A stretch of DNA of 64,000 nt from contig NZ_ARWA01000001.1 of NCBI RefSeq assembly GCF_000385335.1, forward strand, positions 3,550,001-3,614,000, written 5' to 3'. Source of the stretch: Methyloferula stellata AR4 (GTDB lineage: Bacteria; Pseudomonadota; Alphaproteobacteria; Rhizobiales; Beijerinckiaceae). This document shows positions 17,710 to 27,268 of this stretch, in pieces; position 1 is the first letter of the stretch, and each line of letters opens with the position of its first letter. Made by a program: the position numbers and the translations under genes. The notes beneath the pieces were generated by a model. That model had not been told where the DNA came from and did no database searches. It saw only the letters and a list, made by a program, of their open reading frames with translations.

Positions 17710-18419
17710 GCCGCACCCGTGTTTTCGCTGCCGCCAATACCCTCGCGCGCGATAAAAATCTCGGCTGCCGATTGTTCCGCGCGGCGCTTTGAAAAGCCCT
17801 TGGCTTCGGCCGGTTCATAGCCGGTCACGACCACGGCGATGGTGAATTCCGGCGCGTGATCCGGTCCGGTGCGGTCCTGTTCGCGATAAACCGGCGGCGC
17901 CAGGCCGCGCGCTTGCGCCCATTCCTGCAGAGCAGTTTTGGGATCGCGCAAAGGCCGTCGCGGCGAGCGCATGCGCGCCTCAAAGGCCTGCGTCACGACG
18001 CGTTTGGCAGCGTCGAAGCCGCCATCGAGAAAGACAGCACCGATGATCGACTCGCAAATATCGCCGAGGATCGCGGTTTTGGCAGCGCCCGTCTGCTTCT
18101 CGCTTTCGCCGAGACGTACGAAGGTCGCGACGCCCCATTCAAGCGCGACTTCGGCGCAGCTTTCCTTGCGCACGAGATCAGCGAGACGGCGCGAGAGTTC
18201 GCCTTCCTCGGCGTCGGGAAAGGCGGCATAGAGCATATCGGCGACAACGAGCCCAAGGACGCGGTCGCCGAGAAATTCGAGCCTTTGATAGGTCTCGCTC
18301 CGCGCCGCATTGGAGGCGCTGACATGGGTCAGCGCCAAGCCGATCAGATGCGCATTTGCAAAGCTATGGCCTATGCGCGCTTCGAGCGGGCCTATGTCTT
18401 GCTGTTTCGGCCGCTGCAT
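17706..18419 (-). CDS. rnc: Ribonuclease III
   Basis: A 237-aa double-stranded RNA endonuclease that processes rRNA and mRNA. The catalytic signature is QRLEFLGDRVLGLV, with a second acidic site in GDICESIIGAVFLDGG. A C-terminal double-stranded RNA-binding domain begins near residue 160 (DPKTALQEWAQARG) and ends in RRAEQSAAEIFI. The ATG at 18419 is chosen because it overlaps the lepB stop as TAATG; an in-frame start at 18467 would lie inside lepB. Confidence 0.96.
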   Translation of the reverse strand: MQRPKQQDIGPLEARIGHSFANAHLIGLALTHVSASNAARSETYQRLEFLGDRVLGLVVADMLYAAFPDAEEGELSRRLADLVRKESCAEVALEWGVATFVRLGESEKQTGAAKTAILGDICESIIGAVFLDGGFDAAKRVVTQAFEARMRSPRRPLRDPKTALQEWAQARGLAPPVYREQDRTGPDHAPEFTIAVVVTGYEPAEAKGFSKRRAEQSAAEIFIAREGIGGSENTGAA

Positions 18420-19213
18420 TATTTCACGGGCTGGAACATTCTGTTCCAGCGCAAATCCCAGGGCCATTTCCAGAAGGCCCAGGCAGGTTGACCGTCACCG
18501 ATGGAGAAGAAGGTGACTTCGGCGCGGCCGACCAGATTTTCAAAAGGCACATAGCCGACACCGCCCTGATCCGGCGGCACGCGGCTATCCGTCGAATTGT
18601 CGCGATTGTCGCCCATCATGAAATAATGATCCGGCGGGACCTCGAAGACGCCCGTATTGTCGTTGAAGCCATTGTCGCCCTGGATCTCGATGATCGTGTG
18701 CGAGACACCGCCCGGCAAGGTCTCCTTATAGGTCGCGACTTCGGTTTCGCGGCCGTAGAAATCTTCCGTCGTCACTTTCGCAATCGGCTCGCGCGGAACG
18801 ATCTCGCCATTGATATAGAGGCGGCCTTCCTTCACTTGGATCTTATCGCCGGGCAGGCCGATGACGCGCTTGATGTAATCGGTCGTTCCGTCGCGCGGCA
18901 ATTTGAAGACGACGACATCGCCGCGCTTTGGCGGCGAACCGAAAATCCGGCCCTTGAAGAGATCCGGGCTGAAGGGAATCGAATGGTTCGAATAGCCATA
19001 GGCATATTTCGAGACAAAGAGATAATCGCCGACGAGCAACGTCGGGATCATCGATCCGGACGGAATATTGAACGGCTGGAAGAGAAGCGTGCGCACGACG
19101 AGCGCGATCAACAGAGCCTGAACGATGACTTTCAGCGTTTCGCCGAGACCGCCTTCATTGGCACGGCTCTTTACGTCGGCATTCTTGCCGTCCAACCTCA
19201 CGGGCTCCGTCAT
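18419..19213 (-). CDS. lepB: Signal peptidase I
   Basis: A 264-aa inner-membrane protease that removes signal peptides. One N-terminal helix (about residues 27-45) precedes the catalytic Ser54 in IPSGSMIPTL; the general base is Lys115 in DYIKRVIGLPGD. The last conserved box is GDNRDNSTDSR. The gene overlaps rnc by its stop codon. Upstream, 335 nt of repeats separate it from acpS, so it may have its own promoter although gene order is conserved. Confidence 0.97.
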   Translation of the reverse strand: MTEPVRLDGKNADVKSRANEGGLGETLKVIVQALLIALVVRTLLFQPFNIPSGSMIPTLLVGDYLFVSKYAYGYSNHSIPFSPDLFKGRIFGSPPKRGDVVVFKLPRDGTTDYIKRVIGLPGDKIQVKEGRLYINGEIVPREPIAKVTTEDFYGRETEVATYKETLPGGVSHTIIEIQGDNGFNDNTGVFEVPPDHYFMMGDNRDNSTDSRVPPDQGGVGYVPFENLVGRAEVTFFSIGDGQPAWAFWKWPWDLRWNRMFQPVK

Positions 19214-19250
19214 ATTGCCTTCTCTACTCTTTGGAAGTCGGCCTCGTTAA

Positions 19251-19309
19251 AGCCGATCCCGATTGCTTTGGATCTTCTGGGCGATCCAAAGCAATCGGGT
19301 GGATCGGCT
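19251..19309. repeat. Long near-perfect palindrome
   Basis: Two arms of about 24 nt: AGCCGATCCCGATTGCTTTG with GATC, and the complement after an 8-nt loop (TTCTGGGC); only a 3-nt mismatch interrupts the outer part. First of four palindromes packed between lepB and acpS. Confidence 0.85.
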
Positions 19310-19318
19310 CGATTTCTA

Positions 19319-19366
19319 GATCACGATGATTTCGGATTGAATCAATCCAAAATCATGAACGTGACC
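19319..19366. repeat. Palindromic repeat of the GATCACGATGATTT type
   Basis: Arms read GATCACGATGATTT and AAATCATGAACGTGAC around a core GGATTGAATCAATCC. This sequence class is common in Rhizobiales intergenic DNA (from memory). Second of the four tandem palindromes here. Confidence 0.75.
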
Positions 19367-19380
19367 GATTCTCATAATCT

Positions 19381-19429
19381 AGAGCGGGATGGGACGGAAA
19401 ACCGCGCACACTTTTCCTCGTCCCGCTCT
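19381..19429. repeat. Palindromic repeat, AGAGCGGGA family, copy 1
   Basis: Ends read AGAGCGGGA and TCCCGCTCT, with an inner GGAAAA/TTTTCC pair. A related copy overlaps the rsmE stop at 40159-40208 and a short form follows the Flp gene at 45903. Confidence 0.8.
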
Positions 19430-19436
19430 CGGTTCG

Positions 19437-19484
19437 GAGCATGCCCTTATCGAAAAAGCCGAGCAACTTTTTCGAGACATGCTC
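19437..19484. repeat. Palindromic repeat, family A variant
   Basis: Ends read GAGCATG and CATGCTC, inner arms CGAAAAAG and CTTTTTCG. A diverged member of the GCATGATC family seen at 20826, 25944, 32908, 38743 and 49337. Last of the palindrome cluster, about 65 nt after the acpS stop. Confidence 0.7.
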
Positions 19485-19548
19485 TAACATGTGGTTTTAA
19501 GCCGGTATAGGGCACCAAACTCGCTTTTACCTGACCATCCAGGGGTGT

Positions 19549-20004
19549 TTACAGGTCGACCGGCGTAGATGTCGGCAAAGACCTTGGCTTTTCCATGATC
19601 GCCAGCTCTCCGGCAACCGCCTCGATGATCACCTGGGCTTGCGCCATGGGGTATTCGTCCGTGAGGGTCAGATGGATCACGGCTATATGGCCCATGGGTG
19701 TCATCTTTGCCAGTCGTAAGGCCGCACCTCCGGTCAGGCACAAGGTGGGCTTTCCGGACATTAAATTCACGACACCCATGTCGCGCCAGAAGACGCCTGC
19801 GGCTATGCCGGTACCCAGTGCCTTGGCACAGGCCTCCTTGGCCGCGAACCGCTTGGCGTAGGAGGCCGCCGGACTAGCCCTCCCTTCCGATTTTTGCCGC
19901 TCGATCTCGGTGAAACAGCGGTTCACGAAACGATCGCCGAAACGCGTTAACGAGTCCTCGATCCGTCTGATATCGCAAAGGTCGATGCCGAAGCCGAGGA
20001 TCAT
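19549..20004 (-). CDS. acpS: Holo-[acyl-carrier-protein] synthase
   Basis: A 151-aa enzyme that transfers 4'-phosphopantetheine from CoA to acyl carrier protein. The two family motifs are present: [13 protein letters not shown] at the N-terminus with the metal-binding Asp, and [16 protein letters not shown] near residue 62. The ATG at 20004 starts directly at MILGFGIDL, 7 nt after the pdxJ stop; the longer frame reaching 20076 overlaps pdxJ and is rejected. Slightly longer than E. coli AcpS because of a C-terminal tail. Confidence 0.96.
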   Translation of the reverse strand: MILGFGIDLCDIRRIEDSLTRFGDRFVNRCFTEIERQKSEGRASPAASYAKRFAAKEACAKALGTGIAAGVFWRDMGVVNLMSGKPTLCLTGGAALRLAKMTPMGHIAVIHLTLTDEYPMAQAQVIIEAVAGELAIMEKPRSLPTSTPVDL

Positions 20005-20011
20005 GCTGTCC

Positions 20012-20770
20012 TCACGACTTGGCGTTGGCGCGGCCCGCGTCCATCGCGGCGCGCATTTTCCGGATCGCGGCCTCAAGCCCGACGAAGATCGCTTCGCCGA
20101 CCAGAAAATGCCCGATGTTCAGTTCAACCACCTGAGGCAGTGCGGAAATTTTGGCTGCGGTCTCGTAATCAAGACCGTGCCCGGCATGGCATTCGATGCC
20201 AAGCTCGGCACAGCGGGCCGCCGCCGCCTTGAGACGGATGAATTCCGCCTCGGCGCGCTCGGTTTCGCCATGATCCAAAGCATCGCACCAGGTGCCAGTA
20301 TGAAGCTCGATCGCTGGCACGCCGATCGAACGCGATGCCTCCAGCGCTTCAAGCGAGGGCTCGATGAAAAGCGCCACAATCACCCCTGCCCGGCTAAGCT
20401 CGGCCGTGACCAGCTTCAAATGATCGTGTCCGAGGAGGACATCGAGGCCGCCTTCGGTCGTCCGCTCGCTGCGCTTTTCTGGCACAAGGCAAGACGCGTG
20501 CGGGCGCGTATCGAGTGCGATCGCGACCATCTCATCCGTCGCGGCCATCTCGAAATTCAGAGGCTTGGTGATGTCGCGCTTAAGCCTTCGCATGTCTTCG
20601 TCGCGGATATGGCGCCGGTCTTCCCGCAAATGCGCGGTGATGCTGTCGGCACCGGCCTCGATCGCCAGGCGCGCCGCGCGCAAAGGATCGGGCACCGCGC
20701 CGCCGCGTGCATTGCGCAGCGTCGCGACATGATCGATGTTGATCCCAAGTCTCAGCGGCAACAGCGTCAT
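20012..20770 (-). CDS. pdxJ: Pyridoxine 5'-phosphate synthase
   Basis: A 252-aa TIM-barrel enzyme that condenses 3-amino-1-hydroxyacetone phosphate with deoxyxylulose 5-phosphate in vitamin B6 synthesis. The start [24 protein letters not shown] split after its His is family-typical, as are [19 protein letters not shown] and [16 protein letters not shown]. It lies 101 nt after rsh and 7 nt before acpS, so pdxJ and acpS are clearly co-transcribed. Confidence 0.97.
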   Translation of the reverse strand: MTLLPLRLGINIDHVATLRNARGGAVPDPLRAARLAIEAGADSITAHLREDRRHIRDEDMRRLKRDITKPLNFEMAATDEMVAIALDTRPHASCLVPEKRSERTTEGGLDVLLGHDHLKLVTAELSRAGVIVALFIEPSLEALEASRSIGVPAIELHTGTWCDALDHGETERAEAEFIRLKAAAARCAELGIECHAGHGLDYETAAKISALPQVVELNIGHFLVGEAIFVGLEAAIRKMRAAMDAGRANAKS

Positions 20771-20825
20771 TTAACCCACGTCCATTCGAAGCACGCCCCA
20801 TATCCCGGCCCGCAATTCTTTCAGC

Positions 20826-20868
20826 GCATAATCTTGTCCGAAAAGTCTGCAACTTTTCGGGATTATGC
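20826..20868. repeat. Palindromic repeat, family A, copy 1
   Basis: Ends read GCATAATC and GATTATGC; inner arms CCGAAAAGT and ACTTTTCGG around CTGCA. It lies 3 nt after the rsh stop (20872), in the same orientation as the other copies relative to the upstream gene. A structural 3' end or terminator role is plausible. Confidence 0.85.
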
Positions 20869-20871
20869 TGC

Positions 20872-23079
20872 CTACCCATTCACCCGTTCGACTTTGCTGA
20901 CGGCCGGACGCGCCCGCAATTGCGAAATGATCGTATTCAGATGTTTCAAATCGCTGACTTCGATATCGATCGTCATCTCGTGAAAATCCTGCGACAGCGG
21001 ATGAATGTTGATGTTATCGATATTGGCGCCCGCCTCGCCGATCAAGGTCGCGATAATGCCGAGCGTGCCCGGCTCGTTGATGGCGGTGACCAGGATCTTT
21101 GAGGGAAAATATTCCTTGCGCCCCTCGTCTATATCCCAGCGCACGTCGAGCCAGCGTTCCGGCTGATCGTCGAATGCCGTCAAATCCGGCGATTGAATCG
21201 GATAGATCGTAATGCCTTCACCGGGCGTCAGAATGCCGACGATCCGGTCGCCCGGCACAGCGCCGCCGTTGGGCGCAAAGCGCACCGGCAGATCGCCCTG
21301 CAAGCCGCGGATCGGAATCGATTGGCGCTCGGCCTTCCCTTCGGGTCCCGGCACTTTGAAGACGAGGCTCGTCGCCTTCGTCATGCCGAACCAGCCAGCC
21401 TCATTATGGGCGCGCATCGGCGCCGGTTTCTTCTCTTCCTTGAATTCCGGATGGACGGCTTTGACGACATCGCCGGAATACATTTCGCCGCGGCCGACGG
21501 CGGCCAGCACATCTTCAAGGCTGCCGCGCGCCAGACGCGGCAACGCCTTCTTCAGCATCTCGTCCGAGAAGGCCTTGCCGGCACGCTCGAAGGCACGCGT
21601 CACGATCTGCCGGCCGAGGCCCATATACTGCGCCCGCACGGCATCGCGGGTCGCGCGCCTGATTGCGGATTTGGCCTTGCCGGTCATCACCGCGGTTTCC
21701 CAGGCCGCCGGAGGCACCTGGCCCTCGGCCCGCATGATTTCGACCTCGTCGCCATTCTGCAATTCGGACAGTAAAGGCGCGACGCGGCCATTGATCTTTG
21801 CGCCCACCGCCGAATTGCCGACATCGGTATGCACGGCATAAGCGAAATCGATCGGCGTCGCGCCGCGCGGCAAAGCGATCAAGCCACCCTTCGGGGTGAA
21901 GCAGAAGACCTGATCCTGAAACAGTTCGAGCTTCGTATGTTCCAGAAATTCTTCCGGCGAATCGCCTTCGGCGAGATGCGCGATCGTGCGCCGCAGCCAT
22001 TGATAGGCGCGGCTTTCGCGGCCGAGCATATCCTTGTCACCGACGGGGACATCCTTATAGAGCACATGCGCCGCGATGCCGTTGCGGGCGATATCGTCCA
22101 TGGCCGCGGTGCGCACCTGAAGTTCGACGCGCTGGCGCCCGGGTCCGACCACAGTCGTATGGATCGACTGGTAGTCGTTCTCCTTCGGCGTCGAAATATA
22201 ATCCTTGAACCGGCCAAAGACATTCGGCCATTTCGTGTGCACGACGCCGATGGTGCGGTAGCATTGCTCGATCGTACCGACGACGACACGAAAGCCGAAA
22301 ATATCCGAGAGCTGTTCAAAGGCGACGGATTTGCGCTCCATCTTGCGCCAGACCGAATAGGGCTGCTTTTCGCGGCCTTCGACCTTGGCCTCGATGCCGC
22401 GCGCCGCGAGCTCTTCGGATAGCTCTTTTTCGATCTTGGCGATGAGCCCTTCATTCTTGTGATGCAGTTCCGCGAGCCGCGCGCAGATCATCTCATAGGC
22501 CTCGGGCATGAGATGGCGGAACGCGAGATTTTCAAGCTCGTCGCGCATGCCTTGCATGCCCATGCGACCGGCGAGCGGCGCATAGATGTCGAGTGTTTCT
22601 TCGGCGATCCGCGCGCGCTTCTCGGCCGGCATATATTGCAAAGTGCGCATATTATGCAGGCGGTCGGCGAGCTTCACGAGAAGCACGCGCACGTCCTCGG
22701 CGATGGCGAGCAGAAGCTTGCGGAAATTCTCGGCCTGTTCGGCCCGTTTGGAGACGAGATCGAGCTTCTTGAGCTTGGTCAGCCCTTCGACCAGATGAGC
22801 GATATCGTGGCCGAAGATCTGTTCGATCTCCTCGCGCGTCGAATCCGTATCTTCGATCGTATCATGCAGAACGGCGGCGACGATTGTTGCATCGTCGAGC
22901 TTCAGATCGGTGAGGATCGCCGCGACTTCGAGGGGATGCGAGAAATAGAGATCGCCGGAAGCGCGCTTTTGCGCGCCATGCGCCTGCATCGCATAAACAT
23001 AGGCGCGGTTGAGAGCCGTCTCGTCAGCGTGCGGATTATAGCGCCGGACCCGGTCGACGAGTTCATATTGACGCATCAT
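20872..23079 (-). CDS. rsh: Bifunctional (p)ppGpp synthetase/hydrolase Rsh
   Basis: A 735-aa RelA/SpoT homologue controlling the stringent response. The HD hydrolase domain is intact (His48, His72-Asp73, EDT at 76-78). The synthetase domain follows near residues 220-350 (FGFRVVVGTIEQCYRTIG). A TGS domain begins about residue 385 and a C-terminal ACT domain covers about 660-733. Alphaproteobacteria carry a single long Rsh, as here. The start MMRQYELVDRV is at an ATG pair. pdxJ, acpS and lepB follow. Confidence 0.97.
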   Translation of the reverse strand: MMRQYELVDRVRRYNPHADETALNRAYVYAMQAHGAQKRASGDLYFSHPLEVAAILTDLKLDDATIVAAVLHDTIEDTDSTREEIEQIFGHDIAHLVEGLTKLKKLDLVSKRAEQAENFRKLLLAIAEDVRVLLVKLADRLHNMRTLQYMPAEKRARIAEETLDIYAPLAGRMGMQGMRDELENLAFRHLMPEAYEMICARLAELHHKNEGLIAKIEKELSEELAARGIEAKVEGREKQPYSVWRKMERKSVAFEQLSDIFGFRVVVGTIEQCYRTIGVVHTKWPNVFGRFKDYISTPKENDYQSIHTTVVGPGRQRVELQVRTAAMDDIARNGIAAHVLYKDVPVGDKDMLGRESRAYQWLRRTIAHLAEGDSPEEFLEHTKLELFQDQVFCFTPKGGLIALPRGATPIDFAYAVHTDVGNSAVGAKINGRVAPLLSELQNGDEVEIMRAEGQVPPAAWETAVMTGKAKSAIRRATRDAVRAQYMGLGRQIVTRAFERAGKAFSDEMLKKALPRLARGSLEDVLAAVGRGEMYSGDVVKAVHPEFKEEKKPAPMRAHNEAGWFGMTKATSLVFKVPGPEGKAERQSIPIRGLQGDLPVRFAPNGGAVPGDRIVGILTPGEGITIYPIQSPDLTAFDDQPERWLDVRWDIDEGRKEYFPSKILVTAINEPGTLGIIATLIGEAGANIDNINIHPLSQDFHEMTIDIEVSDLKHLNTIISQLRARPAVSKVERVNG

Positions 23080-23308
23080 AATCGAAAAAACCTACGCCCA
23101 CGCCCGGATAAGTGCCTCGTGATTTTAAATTTGGCGGCCTTAACTTTCGATCATACCCGGTAAAGCCCCGGCTGGCACGGGCGAGGCTCCGCTGGCGCCG
23201 GATGCCTCACACATTTGTCGCAGGCCCATGTCGCGGGGCCCAGCTCAACCTATGCGATAGCATATCGCCGGTTTTTCAGTACCAGCGATATAGTCACGAA
23301 AATGTTTT

Positions 23309-23704
23309 TTAATCCCCGTCGTCCTCGGTCTCGGCCGGCGGCACGAGTCCTTCGAGGCCGCGCAACAGATCTTCTTCGGTCATGCGATCGAATTGAATGT
23401 CGCCGATGGCATCCGAACGCAGGCCGTCGTTAGGCGGAATCAAGGCCGGTACGGCCTCCGCCTCAGGCTCGTCGACCTCGACATGCTTCTGTAACGAGTG
23501 GATGAAATCTTCCTTGAGATCCTCAGGCGCCAAGCGCGACTCGGCAATTTCCCGAAGCGAGACGACCGGATTTTTGTCATTATCTCGGTCGACCATGATC
23601 TGCGAACCGGCAGAGATCATCCGGGCCCGATGGCTCGCGATCAAAACCAGTTCGAAACGGTTTTCGACCTTATCAATGCAATCTTCCACTGTGACGCGTG
23701 CCAT
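23309..23704 (-). CDS. rpoZ: RNA polymerase omega subunit
   Basis: A 131-aa omega subunit. The N-terminal 65 residues carry the family sequence [19 protein letters not shown] and [12 protein letters not shown], which wraps the beta' C-terminus. The remaining part is an acidic extension ([13 protein letters not shown] ... EDDGD) typical of alphaproteobacterial omega. It lies 229 nt upstream of rsh on the same strand, the common alphaproteobacterial order rpoZ-rsh. A short AT-rich spacer separates it from the divergent NYN gene. Confidence 0.96.
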   Translation of the reverse strand: MARVTVEDCIDKVENRFELVLIASHRARMISAGSQIMVDRDNDKNPVVSLREIAESRLAPEDLKEDFIHSLQKHVEVDEPEAEAVPALIPPNDGLRSDAIGDIQFDRMTEEDLLRGLEGLVPPAETEDDGD

Positions 23705-24037
23705 GCGCGCGACTCCTAAATCTGCTGCCGAACGGGAAGCCTATATCATATACACGTAGATCGCAGACTTGCAAGCAAGCCTGAACTGGACGGATTTTTT
23801 TGCTTCAAAAGATTTGCGTCAGAGGTCACGAAACTGCAAAGTGAAGTTTACTTGACGGAACCGCATCACCACGCCACATCAAGCGAAGGTTACGTGGCGT
23901 TTGAGAGCCATGTGGTATCTACAGCACATCTAAACTCATGCCGGACATAGCTGCACATCTTATGCGAAACAATTAGAAATAATAGCAGCTTGTCCGAGAC
24001 AATAAGAACTTAACCAAAAACTCCAAGAGACACGTTT
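23705..24037. promoter_or_regulatory. Divergent control region between rpoZ and the NYN gene
   Basis: 333 nt without a gene, clearly AT-richer than its surroundings. It must hold both divergent promoters. A small hairpin (ACGCCAC / GTGGCGT) lies near 23872-23900. No RNA gene was recognised. Confidence 0.4.
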
Positions 24038-24640
24038 ATGGCTGACCAAGAGCGAATAGCACTATTTATTGACGGCGCAAATCTTTATGCAACCGCGAAA
24101 TCACTAGGCTTCGACATTGATTACAAACGGCTGCTTAAAGAGTTCCAAAGTCGAGGGAAACTCATCCGCGCGTTCTATTATACCGCTTTGGTTGAGGATC
24201 AGGAATATTCTTCGATCCGTCCCTTGATCGACTGGCTTGATTATAACGGATATTCTGTCGTCACCAAGCCGACCAAGGAATTCGTCGACTCGTTGGGTCG
24301 CCGCAAAGTGAAGGGAAACATGGATATAGAGCTCGCGGTGGACGCCATGGAGATGGCGGAACATCTCGACCATATCGTCTTGTTTTCCGGCGACGGAGAC
24401 TTCCGATCCCTTGTTGAAGCTGTGCAACGCAAAGGCGTTCGCGTGTCCGTCGTTTCGACGAACACGACGCAGCCCGCCATGGTTGCCGATGAACTGCGCC
24501 GCCAGGCGGACGAATTCATCGATCTCATCCATCTGATCAACAAGATCGGCCGCGATCCGGATCGTCCTCAAAGAGCCCCCGATCGCAAACCGGCGACGGC
24601 GAGTTCGGGCGGCTATGATCACGATCTGGTCGACGATTGA
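24038..24640 (+). CDS. NYN-domain (LabA/DUF88) protein, putative ribonuclease
   Basis: A 200-aa protein with the PIN-like NYN fold. The acidic active-site residues are visible: FIDGANLY (residues 10-17), KGNMDIELAVDAMEM (about 90-104) and LFSGDGDFRSLV (about 112-123). NYN proteins are metal-dependent RNA nucleases or their relatives; the target here is unknown. The C-terminus is a disordered, basic Pro/Arg tail. Its stop overlaps the TTG start of the uracil-DNA glycosylase gene, so the two are coupled. Confidence 0.9.
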   Translation: MADQERIALFIDGANLYATAKSLGFDIDYKRLLKEFQSRGKLIRAFYYTALVEDQEYSSIRPLIDWLDYNGYSVVTKPTKEFVDSLGRRKVKGNMDIELAVDAMEMAEHLDHIVLFSGDGDFRSLVEAVQRKGVRVSVVSTNTTQPAMVADELRRQADEFIDLIHLINKIGRDPDRPQRAPDRKPATASSGGYDHDLVDD

Positions 24641-25341
24641 CGCCTGCCAAGCGGCCGAAAATCAGGCCGGAGCTGCCCGAAGCCCGCAATCAGGCCTGTG
24701 AGCCCGATCGCGAGTGTTCTTATTGCCCGCGGCTCGTCGCTTTTCGGGAAGCCAATCGGTCGCAGGCGCCCGATTGGTTCAATGCGCCCGTCCCGTCTTT
24801 TGGACCAGCCGAGGCGCGGTTGTTGATCGTCGGTCTCGCGCCAGGTCTTAAGGGGGCCAATCGCACAGGGCGCCCCTTCACCGGCGATTTCGCCGGTGAC
24901 CTTCTATACGCAACTCTATCTGCCTACGGCTTTGCCAAGGGCACTTATGCATCACGCGCCGACGATGGATTGACGCTCGTCGATTGCCGGATCACCAATG
25001 CGGTGCGCTGCGTGCCGCCCGAAAACAAGCCGACGCCTATCGAGATCAAAACCTGCCGGCCGTTTCTCGATGCAAGCCTCGCAGCGGCTGGCAGCCTTAT
25101 CGCCATCGTCGCACTCGGCCGCATCGCGCATGATTCCGTCGTCCAGTCGCTGGGGCGCAAACGCAGCGAATTGCCCTTCGCGCATGGCCGCGAACACGAT
25201 CTACTCGATTATGGAGCGCATGGCGTGACGCTCTTCGACAGCTATCATTGCTCCCGCTACAACACCAATACAGGGGTCTTGACGGCGGAGATGTTTCACT
25301 CGGTGTTTGCGAGAGCGCGCGCGAAACTCGATGCCCTGTAA
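24637..25341 (+). CDS. Type-5 uracil-DNA glycosylase (UDGb)
   Basis: A 234-aa DNA repair enzyme of the UDG superfamily. Motif A is GLAPGLKGANRTGRPFTGD near residue 66 and the C-terminal motif is HCSRYNTNTG near residue 205, the pattern of family 5. Cys residues at the N-terminus (CEPDRECSYC) and in the CRITNAVRC stretch could bind a [4Fe-4S] cluster. UDGb removes uracil and other deaminated bases from DNA. The likely start is a TTG that overlaps the NYN stop (TTGA). Confidence 0.9.
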   Translation: MTPAKRPKIRPELPEARNQACEPDRECSYCPRLVAFREANRSQAPDWFNAPVPSFGPAEARLLIVGLAPGLKGANRTGRPFTGDFAGDLLYATLSAYGFAKGTYASRADDGLTLVDCRITNAVRCVPPENKPTPIEIKTCRPFLDASLAAAGSLIAIVALGRIAHDSVVQSLGRKRSELPFAHGREHDLLDYGAHGVTLFDSYHCSRYNTNTGVLTAEMFHSVFARARAKLDAL

Positions 25342-25383
25342 ACGTCATGCACGCGAGGGGAAGTCCCCACATTTGAAGAAGCT

Positions 25384-25860
25384 TTAGCCCCGCTCTTTCA
25401 TGACGCGCGATTTCTCGCGATTCCAATCGCGCTTCTTCTCAGTCTCGCGCTTGTCATGGAGCTTCTTGCCGCGGCCGAGTGCGATCTCGATCTTCGCGCG
25501 GCCCTGTTCGTTGAAATAGATCTTCATCGGCACGATGGTCATGCCCTCGCGCTCGACGCCTTGCGCAAGCTTGACGATTTCGCGCGACCTCAAAAGAAGT
25601 TTACGCGGCCGCTTCGGTTCGTGGTTGAAACGGTTCGCCTGCAGATATTCGGGGATGGTCGCATTGATGAGATAAAGCTCACCATTGCGATCGACCGACC
25701 CATAGCTTTCGGCGATCGTCGCTTTGCCGGTACGCAGGGATTTAACCTCCGTCCCGGTCAGCATGAGGCCCGCTTCGAAAGTCTCCCCGATCTCATAGTC
25801 GAACCGGGCGCGGCGGTTTTCCGACGCGATTTTGAAGTTCCGATCCGGTTTCGCAGCCAC
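25384..25860 (-). CDS. smpB: SsrA-binding protein SmpB
   Basis: A 158-aa RNA-binding protein needed for tmRNA rescue of stalled ribosomes. It has the oligonucleotide-binding core ([32 protein letters not shown]) and the C-terminal basic tail ([16 protein letters not shown]) that enters the decoding centre. The start is a GTG ([10 protein letters not shown]). The gene is convergent with the uracil-DNA glycosylase, and dapA lies upstream on the same strand. Confidence 0.97.
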   Translation of the reverse strand: MAAKPDRNFKIASENRRARFDYEIGETFEAGLMLTGTEVKSLRTGKATIAESYGSVDRNGELYLINATIPEYLQANRFNHEPKRPRKLLLRSREIVKLAQGVEREGMTIVPMKIYFNEQGRAKIEIALGRGKKLHDKRETEKKRDWNREKSRVMKERG

Positions 25861-25943
25861 AAAAATTCTTTCGAAAAAGCAGTGTTAAGGCGTGATCCCG
25901 TTTTAGCTGAGTTTGGGATCGCGCTTTAAGCTTTTGTTTTGAC

Positions 25944-25987
25944 GCATGACCTTATTCCGAAAAGTCTGCAACTTTTCGGGCTCATGC
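25944..25987. repeat. Palindromic repeat, family A, copy 2
   Basis: Ends GCATGA and TCATGC, inner CCGAAAAGT / ACTTTTCGG around CTGCA. It lies just beyond the dapA stop; on the coding strand dapA ends CTC TAG and the following AGCATGAGCCC is the edge of the repeat. Confidence 0.85.
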
Positions 25988-25988
25988 T

Positions 25989-26927
25989 CTAGAGCGTGAT
26001 CTCGTCCACGAGAGCCGAGTCCGCCGTCTCAAGATCACGCGCGATCAGCCCGGCGTGAATCATGGCTGTTTTTATCGCAGCCCGCGCCGCGGCCGAAGCC
26101 GGCAGCATGGGCAGTCTCAGCTCCTGCCCCATCTTGCCGAGCACGGAGAGCGCATATTTAGGGCCGGCCGGATTGGGATCGACGAACAGAGCCGCATGCA
26201 GCGGCGTCAGTCTGTCCTGCACGGCGAGGGCCGCCTTATAGTCTCCGGCAAGACAGGCTGTCTGCATGTCGGAACATTGTTTCGGCGCCACATTGGACGT
26301 CACCGAAATGCAGCCATGGCCGCCATGCGCCATCAGCGCGAGCGCCGTCATGTCTTCGCCGGACAATTGGATGAAATCCGGTCCCATCGCATGACGCTGC
26401 AAGGCGGTACGCGCAAGATTGCCGGTCGCGTCTTTGACGCCGACGATATTCTTCAATTCGTAAAGCCGCTTCATCGTATCGATCGACATATCAACCACGC
26501 TGCGGCCGGGAATATTGTAGATCAGGATCGGAATGCCGACCTTATCATTGATCGCCTTGAAGTGCTGATACATGCCCTCCTGCGAGGGCTTATTGTAATA
26601 AGGCGTGACGACGAGAAGCCCATCGGCACCGGCCGCTTCGGCATGCTGCGCGAGTTCGATCGCCTCGCGCGTATTATTCGAGCCGGCACCGGCGATCACC
26701 GGAACGCGGCCCCTGGTTTCCGCAACACAGGCCGAAACGGCCTGACAATGCTCAGCGAAGCTCAAGGTTGCGCTTTCGCCCGTCGTTCCAACCGGCACAA
26801 GACCATGGGTTCCGCTGACAATCTGCCAGTCGACGAAGGCCCGAAACCGGTCCTCATCCAATTTTCCGTCCCGAAACGGAGTGACCAAAGCGGTGAACGA
26901 CCCTTTAAAACAGGCTTTCTGGCCCAT
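25989..26927 (-). CDS. dapA: 4-hydroxy-tetrahydrodipicolinate synthase
   Basis: A 312-aa TIM-barrel aldolase, first committed step of the lysine/diaminopimelate pathway: pyruvate plus aspartate semialdehyde. The family sequences are [25 protein letters not shown] and the Schiff-base region [15 protein letters not shown]. The start at 26927 ([10 protein letters not shown]) fits homologues; a longer frame reaches 26969. The C-terminus ends LVDEITL with TAG inside the edge of a palindromic repeat. Confidence 0.96.
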   Translation of the reverse strand: MGQKACFKGSFTALVTPFRDGKLDEDRFRAFVDWQIVSGTHGLVPVGTTGESATLSFAEHCQAVSACVAETRGRVPVIAGAGSNNTREAIELAQHAEAAGADGLLVVTPYYNKPSQEGMYQHFKAINDKVGIPILIYNIPGRSVVDMSIDTMKRLYELKNIVGVKDATGNLARTALQRHAMGPDFIQLSGEDMTALALMAHGGHGCISVTSNVAPKQCSDMQTACLAGDYKAALAVQDRLTPLHAALFVDPNPAGPKYALSVLGKMGQELRLPMLPASAAARAAIKTAMIHAGLIARDLETADSALVDEITL

Positions 26928-27268
26928 ATTGGCTTGACCCTTCTGCCGGGCGCCCAAGAGACGCCGCAATTCGCAGGTTAGCTCGGCAACCGTAACGCGA
27001 GCTATCTAAAAGACGCCACAGACATAACGGCTGCAGGGCGATCCGAAAAGACCCGTTGGCCCCGAAGAGGGCCCAAGACCGGCCGAAGAGACCGGCACGT
27101 TGCGTCAGCACATCAGGATTATGCGGCATCCTTATCTGTCCGCAGCCAGCGATCCTGTAAAACTCTTAAGAATGCGGTCATTTTGTCTTGCTTGGATGAA
27201 TATTGCGCATGGGGGCTCAGCTAATCACAGGAGAAGCGCGCGCTTTCGCCCATGCAACGGGGGGACGG

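Noticed and set aside
19251-19484. Possible CRISPR or tandem array
   Set aside because: The units are different palindromes without a common repeat or unique spacers, and no cas gene is present.
20005-20076. N-terminal extension of acpS
   Set aside because: It overlaps the pdxJ 3' end and lacks family sequence; AcpS starts MILGFGIDL.
23705-24037. Small RNA or tRNA in the rpoZ spacer
   Set aside because: No cloverleaf, no terminator-ended stem and no known RNA motif could be drawn.
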